Source: Actinomycetota bacterium
GTDB lineage: Bacteria > Actinomycetota > Actinomycetes > Actinomycetales > Microbacteriaceae
Length of the DNA: 5,244 nt
Assembly: GCA_016870695.1 (NCBI GenBank)
Contig: VGAV01000204.1
Location: 1 to 5,244 of the forward strand
Direction of reading: 5' to 3'
The notes under the pieces were generated by a model that made no database searches, was not told the origin of the DNA, and saw nothing but the letters and a program-made list of their open reading frames with translations. The position numbers were made by a program, and so were the translations under genes. Below, one piece after another: positions 1 to 4,665 of the stretch. Position 1 is the stretch's first letter. Each line of letters begins with the position of its first letter.

Positions 1-285
1 ATGCTCGCCGGGGTGGCATCCATCCTGCTCGTCGCCCGGATCGGTGCGGCGGAGCCCGCCATCAACACCGCGTACCTGCTGAACTCCATTGCTGCGGTCG
101 TGCTCGGCGGCGTCGCGCTCACCGGTGGCCGCGGCAAGATCGTCGGGCCCGTACTCGGCGCCCTGCTGCTCACCGCCCTCACCAACGGACTCACCCTGCT
201 CGGGGTCTCGCAGTTCTACCAGCCGCTCGCCGTGGGACTCGTCGTCGTCCTCGCGGCCCTTCTCACGAGGTTCCAGAAGAAATGA
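1..285 (+). CDS. Sugar ABC transporter permease, RbsC/FrcC type (C-terminal fragment)
   Basis: This is the last 94 residues of an inner-membrane permease of the CUT2 (ribose/fructose/xylose-type) ABC importer family, which forms the channel for a periplasmic-type binding protein and the ATPase encoded next. Family members are about 300-350 residues long, so about two thirds of the gene lies outside the window; the ATG at position 1 is just an internal Met or Leu context, not the true start. The diagnostic stretch is residues 31-56, AAVVLGGVALTGGRGKIVGP onwards, which matches the family's conserved AAVVLGG..L.GGRG..GT..GA block. A further hydrophobic segment covers residues 75-88, and a short basic tail (FQKK) ends the protein. 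The stop codon overlaps the next start as ATGA, so permease and ATPase are translationally coupled. The transported sugar cannot be read from this fragment. Confidence 0.93.
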   Translation: MLAGVASILLVARIGAAEPAINTAYLLNSIAAVVLGGVALTGGRGKIVGPVLGALLLTALTNGLTLLGVSQFYQPLAVGLVVVLAALLTRFQKK

Positions 286-1043
286 CCACCGCCATCGGGA
301 ACGACGTCGTCTTCTCCGCCCAGAACATCACCAAGTCCTTCGGTGGCGTCCACGCCCTCCGCGGCGCCTCGATCACCATGCGCCGCGGCGAGGTCACCGC
401 GCTCATCGGCGACAACGGCGCCGGCAAGTCCACCCTGGTGCGCTGCCTCTCCGGCATCCATCGTCCGGACTCCGGCACCATCACGCTGGACGGCCAGGAG
501 GTGAGCTTCGACAGCCCGCTCACCGCCCGCGAACGCGGCATCGAGACGGTGCAGCAGAACCTCGCGCTGGTCGAGGACCTGACCGTGTGGCAGAACTTCT
601 TCCTCGGGCGCGAGAAGACCAAGGGCTTCGGCCCGTTCCGCATCCTGGACCGCTCGGCGATGCGCGCCACGGCTCAGGAGATGGTCTCGGATCTCGCCGT
701 GAACGTCCCGCCCGTGACCAGCCGGGTCCGTCGACTCTCCGGTGGTCAGCGTCAGGCGGTGTCCATCGCGCGCGCCGCAGGGTGGGGCGGGTCCATCGTC
801 ATCATGGACGAGCCGACCGCCGCGCTGGGCGTGCAGGAGACGGCACGCGTCGAGGGCATTATCCGCAAGCTCAAGGAGCAGGGCGTCGCCGTCCTCCTCA
901 TCAGCCACAACTTCGATCAGGTGCTCCGCCTGTCCGACCACGTCTGGGTGATGCGCGGCGGTCTCGCTGTGGCCGAACGCCGTGCCGCCGAGACCGACGG
1001 TGACGAGCTGGTCGCGCTCATCACCGGCGCGAAGTCCGCGTGA
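282..1043 (+). CDS. Sugar ABC transporter ATP-binding protein, single-domain FrcA type
   Basis: This 253-residue cytoplasmic ATPase powers the sugar importer whose permease precedes it. All ABC motifs are present and intact: Walker A GDNGAGKST at 43-51, Q-loop QQN at 91-93, signature LSGGQRQ at 152-158, Walker B IVIMDEPTAALG at 172-183 with catalytic Glu177, and the switch His209 in LLISHN. The family (CUT2) often uses a fused, about 500-residue ATPase with two nucleotide-binding domains (RbsA); this one has a single domain, as in FrcA, and would act as a homodimer. The ATG start at 282 overlaps the permease stop (ATGA), and the gene ends in a GTGA overlap with the first epimerase, so expression is probably coupled on both sides. 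Sugar specificity comes from the binding protein and permease, not from this subunit. Confidence 0.95.
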   Translation: MTTAIGNDVVFSAQNITKSFGGVHALRGASITMRRGEVTALIGDNGAGKSTLVRCLSGIHRPDSGTITLDGQEVSFDSPLTARERGIETVQQNLALVEDLTVWQNFFLGREKTKGFGPFRILDRSAMRATAQEMVSDLAVNVPPVTSRVRRLSGGQRQAVSIARAAGWGGSIVIMDEPTAALGVQETARVEGIIRKLKEQGVAVLLISHNFDQVLRLSDHVWVMRGGLAVAERRAAETDGDELVALITGAKSA

Positions 1044-1918
1044 GCGCGGGCCTTCCCCGCTTCGGGGTGCACGCCGGCCTCTGGGGGTTCGACTGGACTC
1101 CGGATGCCGCTGCCCGGACGATCGGCTCGGCGGCAGCCGCCGGATACGACTTCATCGAGATCCCCGCCGTCGACCGGAGCGTCCACCCTCCCGTCGACAC
1201 GCGGCGGGCGCTGTCCGCGAATGGCCTCGACGCGGTGGTCTCGCTGGCGCTGTCCTTCGACGACGACATCACGTCGCCGGACCCGGCTGTCGCCGCGCGC
1301 GGTGAGCACCGCCTCGCCGAGGCGGTCGCCTTCGCCGCCGAGATCGGTGCGACCTTCGTGGGGGGAGTGGTCTTCTCGGCGATGGGCCGGTACCTGCGGC
1401 TTCCGACTGCCGCGGACCGCGACCGGTCGCTGGCCGCCGTGCGACGGACCGCCACGCTCGCCGCCCGCGACGGGATCACCGTCGGCGTCGAGTACGTCAA
1501 CAGGTACGAGTCGAACCTGCTGAACACCGCTGCGCAGACCGCGAGGTTCGTACGCGAGATCGACCAGCCGAACGTCGTCGTCCACATGGACACCTTCCAC
1601 GCCTCCGTCGAGGAGCTCAGCCTCGGGGACGCCGTGCGCGACGCCGGGCCGCTCCTCGGGTATATCCATGCGAGCGAGAGCCACCGCGGGCGCCTCGGGA
1701 CGGGCACGATCGACTGGCGCCGCTTCGCCGATGATCTGCGTGCGGCGGGGTTCGCCGGTCCCGTCACGGTGGAGACGTTCTCAAGCGCCGTCGTGGGGAC
1801 GGATGCCGCTGTCGACATCGGCCTCTGGCGTCCTCTCTGGGAGGATCCATCAGCCGTCGCCGCAGACTCCCTGCAGTTCCTCCGCGAGCAGTTCACCCCT
1901 GTCGCCGTCACCGCCTGA
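1040..1918 (+). CDS. Ketose 3-epimerase-like TIM-barrel protein (first paralogue)
   Basis: This 292-residue protein belongs to the sugar phosphate isomerase/epimerase (AP endonuclease 2-like) TIM-barrel superfamily, closest in motif pattern to D-tagatose/D-allulose (psicose)/L-ribulose 3-epimerases, which invert C3 of free ketoses with a divalent metal. The expected residues are all visible: Glu151 (GVEYVNRYESN) and Glu157, Asp184 and His187 (HMDTFH), His210 and Arg216 (YIHASESHRG), and Glu245 (VTVETFSS). They sit one position from the numbering known for Agrobacterium D-psicose 3-epimerase (E150, E156, D183, H186, H209, R215, E244). The length is normal for the family, and there is no signal peptide, so it is cytoplasmic. 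The GTG start overlaps the ATPase stop by 4 nt with no strong ribosome site, consistent with translational coupling. The N-terminal strand (FGVHAGLWGFDW) differs from its downstream paralogue, hinting at a different substrate. The exact ketose, or whether a phosphosugar is used, is unknown. Confidence 0.9.
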   Translation: MSAGLPRFGVHAGLWGFDWTPDAAARTIGSAAAAGYDFIEIPAVDRSVHPPVDTRRALSANGLDAVVSLALSFDDDITSPDPAVAARGEHRLAEAVAFAAEIGATFVGGVVFSAMGRYLRLPTAADRDRSLAAVRRTATLAARDGITVGVEYVNRYESNLLNTAAQTARFVREIDQPNVVVHMDTFHASVEELSLGDAVRDAGPLLGYIHASESHRGRLGTGTIDWRRFADDLRAAGFAGPVTVETFSSAVVGTDAAVDIGLWRPLWEDPSAVAADSLQFLREQFTPVAVTA

Positions 1919-1924
1919 CCCCCC

Positions 1925-1935
1925 GAAAGAAAGAA
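1925..1935 (+). promoter_or_regulatory. Purine-rich ribosome binding region of second epimerase
   Basis: The run GAAAGAAAGAA lies 5 nt before the ATG at 1941, in the only gap between the sugar operon genes. It is a weak but recognisable Shine-Dalgarno-like tract and stands out from the GC-rich surroundings. It supports the start at 1941 over any upstream in-frame start inside the first epimerase gene. Confidence 0.55.
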
Positions 1936-1940
1936 CCGTC

Positions 1941-2810
1941 ATGTCCCAGAACCCGCTCGGCGTCCACGCACTCGTCTTCGCCGGAGGCACCACGCCCGAC
2001 GAGATGTCGCTCATCATCGACCAGACGGCGGCGGCCGGGTACGACATCCTCGAGCTGTCGCTGCACGACTCCCCCAACCTCGACGTCGCCGACGCGCGCG
2101 GCAAGCTCGAGGCCGCCGGCCTCGGCATCGTCTGCTCCCGCGGTCTCGCCTTCACGGCCGACGTGTCGAGCGACGACGCGGAGGTCGTGGCACGCGGCGC
2201 ACGGCTGCTGCACGATTCGCTGCAGATCACGCACGATCTCGGCGGCACCCACTTCACCGGTGCGCTGTACAGCGCGCTCGGCAAGTACGGGCACGCGTTG
2301 AGCTCCGCCGGTCGCGCCAACGTCGTCGCCACGCTGAAGGACCTCGCGGTCGACGCGCAGGAGAAGGGCATGACGCTCGGCCTGGAGATCTGCAACCGGT
2401 ACGAGACCAACGTCATCAACACGGCGGCCGACGCGCTCCGCCTGGCTGACGACATCGGTCACGACAACGTCGTCATCCACCTGGACACGTACCACATGAA
2501 CATCGAGGAGGACGACTTCTCCCGCCCCGTGCGCCTCGTGGGTGACCGTCTCGGGTACGTCCACATCGGAGAGAATCACCGGGGCTTCCTGGGCAGCGGG
2601 CACCTCGACTTCGCGTCGTTCTTCCATGCCCTCGCCGACATCGACTACACCGGACCTGTGACCTTCGAGTCCTTCTCGTCCGCCGTCGTGTCGCCGACGC
2701 TGTCGAACGATCTCGCCATCTGGCGGAACCTCTGGAACGACGGCCCCGAGCTCGCGCGTCACGCGCTGTCGTTCATGACGAACCAGATCGCGACCGCTCG
2801 TGCCGTCTGA
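1941..2810 (+). CDS. Ketose 3-epimerase-like TIM-barrel protein (second paralogue)
   Basis: This 289-residue cytoplasmic protein is homologous to the preceding gene: by hand count, 24 of 48 residues match across the central metal-site block. It is closer to the textbook tagatose/allulose/L-ribulose 3-epimerase pattern, with GVHALVF near the N-terminus and YSALGKY at 110-116. Catalytic and metal residues are Glu149 and Glu155 (LEICNRYETN), Asp182 and His185 (HLDTYH), His208 and Arg214 (VHIGENHRG), and Glu243 (FESFSS). I placed the start at the ATG at 1941: it follows a purine-rich GAAAGAAAGAA stretch at 1925-1935, and GVHALVF follows directly, as in family N-termini. The frame is open upstream to 1668, but that part reads through the first epimerase and encodes nothing family-like. 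The gap to the first epimerase is 22 nt. The duplicated enzymes may process different sugars, act in sequence, or form a heteromer; the sequence does not decide. Confidence 0.92.
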   Translation: MSQNPLGVHALVFAGGTTPDEMSLIIDQTAAAGYDILELSLHDSPNLDVADARGKLEAAGLGIVCSRGLAFTADVSSDDAEVVARGARLLHDSLQITHDLGGTHFTGALYSALGKYGHALSSAGRANVVATLKDLAVDAQEKGMTLGLEICNRYETNVINTAADALRLADDIGHDNVVIHLDTYHMNIEEDDFSRPVRLVGDRLGYVHIGENHRGFLGSGHLDFASFFHALADIDYTGPVTFESFSSAVVSPTLSNDLAIWRNLWNDGPELARHALSFMTNQIATARAV

Positions 2811-3549
2811 CGCCGTGGGGGCCCCGGCGCACTCCGGTCCGGCTCCCGCGCAGCCGGCTCCGCCGTCCCCGCACGCCGGTCCGCCGCCCGCGGCGCTGAC
2901 AGAGCTGGCGCGCCGGGTGGCCGACGCGGTGGTCCCGGGACGGCGCTACCTCCTCGGCATCGCCGGGAGCCCGGGCAGCGGAAAGACCACCCTCGCGCAG
3001 GCCCTGGTGGAGACGATCAACGCGGATGCGCCCGGGACGGCCGTGCACCTGCCGATGGACGGCTTCCACCTCGCCAACGCGACACTCGACCGGCTCGGCC
3101 TCCGCGACCGCAAGGGCGCGATCGAGACCTTCGACGGCTGGGGGTTCGTCGCCCTGCTCGACCGCGTCCGCGGCGAGCGCGATCACACGGTGTACGCGCC
3201 GAGCTTCCGGCGGGTCGTGGACGAGGGCGTAGCCGGCGAGATCGCGATCGACCCGGATGCCGTCGTCGTCGTCGTCGAGGGGAACTACCTGCTGGCGGAC
3301 TTCGATCCGTGGACGGGTGTCCGCGACCGTCTCGATGCCGCCTGGTTCTGCGCCACGTCGGCGGAGGAGCGCGAGGCGCGGCTCGTCGACCGGCACACTC
3401 GGCACGGACGCTCCGTCGAGGCGGCGACGGCGTGGGCCCGCGACGTGGACGGCGCCAACGCCGTGCTCATCGAGGCGTCCCGTTCCCGTGCGGATCTCGT
3501 CGTCTCGGGCGTGACCGGTCAGCCGCTGCCGGCCGCTCCGTCCGCCTGA
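2800..3549 (+). CDS. P-loop sugar/nucleoside kinase, FrcK / uridine kinase-like
   Basis: This is a cytoplasmic phosphotransferase of the P-loop kinase group annotated as nucleoside/nucleotide kinase, related to uridine kinase, phosphoribulokinase, PanK and FrcK of rhizobial fructose operons. Visible motifs: Walker A GSPGSGKTT at 56-64, substrate/catalytic loop LPMDGFHLAN at 84-93 with Asp87, YAPSFRR at 132-138, Walker B-like strand VVVVVEGNYLL at 155-165, and an Arg-rich lid region around 191-204 (R191, R194, R198, R201, R204). It ends the operon and probably phosphorylates the imported or epimerised sugar, but a nucleoside or other substrate is possible. The GTG start at 2800 overlaps the epimerase stop by 11 nt; a second GTG at 2815 is equally plausible and neither has a clear ribosome site. 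Residues 9-32 are Pro/Ala-rich low complexity and look dispensable; a start at GTG 2917 (Val40) would give a 210-residue core near the usual family size. Confidence 0.85.
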   Translation: MPSDAVGAPAHSGPAPAQPAPPSPHAGPPPAALTELARRVADAVVPGRRYLLGIAGSPGSGKTTLAQALVETINADAPGTAVHLPMDGFHLANATLDRLGLRDRKGAIETFDGWGFVALLDRVRGERDHTVYAPSFRRVVDEGVAGEIAIDPDAVVVVVEGNYLLADFDPWTGVRDRLDAAWFCATSAEEREARLVDRHTRHGRSVEAATAWARDVDGANAVLIEASRSRADLVVSGVTGQPLPAAPSA

Positions 3550-3562
3550 CGCCGAGTGTCGA

Positions 3563-3591
3563 AACGGCCGCCCCGCTCACGGGCGGCCGTT
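3563..3591. terminator. Bidirectional terminator hairpin between convergent genes
   Basis: AACGGCCGCCC (3563-3573) and GGGCGGCCGTT (3581-3591) form a perfect 11-bp stem with a 7-nt loop, CGCTCAC. It starts 13 nt after the kinase stop (3549) and 27 nt before the transporter stop (3619). The stem is followed by TTCT on the plus strand and by TTTC (counting the arm's last TT) on the minus strand, so the U-tracts are short, as is usual for high-GC actinobacteria. Position and symmetry suggest it stops transcription from both convergent genes. The remaining bases of the 69-nt gap show nothing else. Confidence 0.8.
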
Positions 3592-3618
3592 CTGGCGACC
3601 CCGATCCGACGGCGCGGC

Positions 3619-4593
3619 TCAGACAGCGCCACCCACCCGGGGGCCGTTCCGAGCGCGTGACTCGTCTCGTCGCACCGGAATGGGCTGCGAGCCGTCCCCC
3701 TCGGCTCCGCAGCGGTGCCGCCGCTCGATCGCCTGTCCGGCGTACCCCGCGGCGATGATGAACGCGGCCCCCGCGAACCCGGCGGCGCCGATGGCCTCGC
3801 CGCCGATGAGCACACCCACGAGCACGGCCCAGACGGGCTCGGTGCCCATGAGGATGCTCGCCCGTGTCGCCGACGTCCGGCGGACCGCCCACAGCTGCAC
3901 GACGAAGGCGAACACGGAGCACAGCAGCCCGAGGAAGAGCGCGTCGAGCCACCCGGATGCCGACAGCCCCGCGACCGCCGGGGGAAGGTCGGCGCCGGCC
4001 ACCGCGCACGACGTCGCCGCGCAGACCACGAGCTGGACGAACACGACCGCGAGGGTGCTGTCCGACCGGCCACGGGACAAGCGGGCGCTCGCGGTGACGT
4101 GGACCGCCCGCACCGCCGCCGCGGCCACCACGAGGGCGTCGCCGACCGTCGGCGTGCGCAGTCCCCCGCCCGACACGAGCAGGGCGACGCCGACGACGGA
4201 GATCACGGCAGCGACGAAGTACGACCGCGGCAGCCAGGACCGCGCGGCGAGACTCTCCAGCACCGGGGTGAAGATCAGCGCCAGGCTGATCAGCAGTCCC
4301 GCGTTCGTCGCGGACGTCAGGTGCACCCCCGCCGTCTCGAGCCCGATCACCGCAGACTGCGAGCAGCCCAGGAGCGACGCGATGGCGAGGCCGCGACCGC
4401 GCGGCATCCGTTCCCTCCTCACGGCGCAGATCACGCCGAGGGCGACCGCCGCCACGATGAAGCGCAGAGCGACGGCGGGCGCGACGCCCATCTCCGTCGT
4501 GAGCTCCTTCGCGGCGAGGAAGCTCGCGCCCCAGACCGCGGCGACCGCGACGAGCAGGACATCGACGACGAGTTCGGGGGTGCGGCGAGTCAT
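3619..4593 (-). CDS. EamA/DMT-superfamily 10-TM transporter
   Basis: This 324-residue inner-membrane protein belongs to the drug/metabolite transporter superfamily with two tandem EamA repeats and about ten membrane helices. Family members export amino acids, purines or drugs, or move other small metabolites; the substrate cannot be read here. Marks of the family are AVWGASFLAAKEL at 19-31 in the first helix, NAGLLISLALIFTPVLE at 97-113 closing repeat one, and the repeat-two counterpart LMGTEPVWAVLVGVLIGGE at 248-266. The C-terminus (about 290-324) is a hydrophilic Arg-rich tail. I chose ATG at 4593 because the first helix then begins about 8 residues in; the frame extends to a GTG at 4644, which would add 17 residues and leave only 20 nt to the divergent regulator gene. 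Its divergent LysR-type neighbour is the likely regulator. It converges on the sugar operon and is probably not part of it. Confidence 0.9.
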   Translation of the reverse strand: MTRRTPELVVDVLLVAVAAVWGASFLAAKELTTEMGVAPAVALRFIVAAVALGVICAVRRERMPRGRGLAIASLLGCSQSAVIGLETAGVHLTSATNAGLLISLALIFTPVLESLAARSWLPRSYFVAAVISVVGVALLVSGGGLRTPTVGDALVVAAAAVRAVHVTASARLSRGRSDSTLAVVFVQLVVCAATSCAVAGADLPPAVAGLSASGWLDALFLGLLCSVFAFVVQLWAVRRTSATRASILMGTEPVWAVLVGVLIGGEAIGAAGFAGAAFIIAAGYAGQAIERRHRCGAEGDGSQPIPVRRDESRARNGPRVGGAV

Positions 4594-4604
4594 TCGTCCA
4601 GCAT
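4590..4604 (-). promoter_or_regulatory. Possible four-codon leader cistron (MLDE) coupled to transporter start
   Basis: On the minus strand, ATG CTG GAC GAA TGA starts at 4604. The ATG is preceded at 5 nt by GGAGG (4614-4610), the best ribosome site in the region, while the transporter ATG at 4593 itself lacks a well-spaced one. The leader's TGA overlaps the transporter start as ATGA, so ribosomes finishing MLDE could restart on the transporter. Alternatively the GGAGG directly serves the transporter ATG at an unusually long 16-nt spacing, or the region is coding from the GTG at 4644. Chance occurrence is possible. Confidence 0.25.
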
Positions 4605-4620
4605 CCGGGCCTCCACCCGG
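4605..4620 (-). promoter_or_regulatory. Small hairpin presenting GGAGG upstream of transporter
   Basis: Read on the minus strand, CCGGG-TGGAGG-CCCGG has perfect 5-bp GC arms around a 6-nt loop that contains the ribosome-binding GGAGG. It ends directly at the ATG of the possible leader cistron. Such a structure could tune ribosome access. Short GC palindromes arise often in this base composition, so significance is uncertain. Confidence 0.3.
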
Positions 4621-4627
4621 AAGAACA

Positions 4628-4657
4628 ATGACGGCTTGCTTCACTGTCCCGTAAGTT
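4628..4657 (+). promoter_or_regulatory. Candidate promoter of LysR-type gene (leaderless)
   Basis: ATGACG at 4628-4633 resembles a -35 element (TTGACA), and TAAGTT at 4652-4657 fits the TAnnnT pattern of a -10 element; the spacer is 18 nt. Transcription starting 7-8 nt after the -10 would begin at or next to the A of the ATG at 4665, giving a leaderless mRNA. This agrees with the lack of any ribosome-binding sequence before that ATG. Leaderless transcripts are common in actinobacteria. It is a pattern match only. Confidence 0.35.
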
Positions 4658-4665
4658 CGGACTTA
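4652..4665. promoter_or_regulatory. TAAGT-N4-ACTTA dyad, candidate LysR operator
   Basis: Perfect 5-bp inverted arms TAAGT and ACTTA flank TCGG. The dyad is AT-rich against its surroundings, lies in the divergent intergenic space, covers the candidate -10 element of the regulator and reaches its start codon. Binding there would block the regulator's own transcription, typical of LysR autoregulation. It does not have the exact T-N11-A spacing of a classical LysR box. Confidence 0.35.

Noticed and set aside
1..3. ATG at position 1 as a real start
   Set aside because: The encoded piece begins in the middle of a conserved permease domain; the gene is cut by the window edge.
1668..1940. In-frame upstream extension of the second epimerase (a 380-residue reading)
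   Set aside because: This part overlaps the first epimerase in another frame, reads as Arg/Ser/Pro-rich shadow sequence, and the family N-terminus GVHALVF lies just after the ATG at 1941, which has a ribosome-like tract.
917..2762. Minus-strand open frames opposite the ATPase and epimerase genes
   Set aside because: Their compositions (Val/Arg/Asp/Glu-rich) mirror codon periodicity of the real genes on the other strand, and no family motif is visible.
3262..3276. (GTC)5 tandem repeat
   Set aside because: It encodes the five valines of the Walker B strand in the kinase, a normal beta-strand in a GTC-preferring genome; not convincing as a contingency repeat.
4594..4644. GTG at 4644 as the transporter start
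   Set aside because: It would add 17 residues not typical before the first EamA helix and leave 20 nt to the divergent gene; kept only as an alternative.
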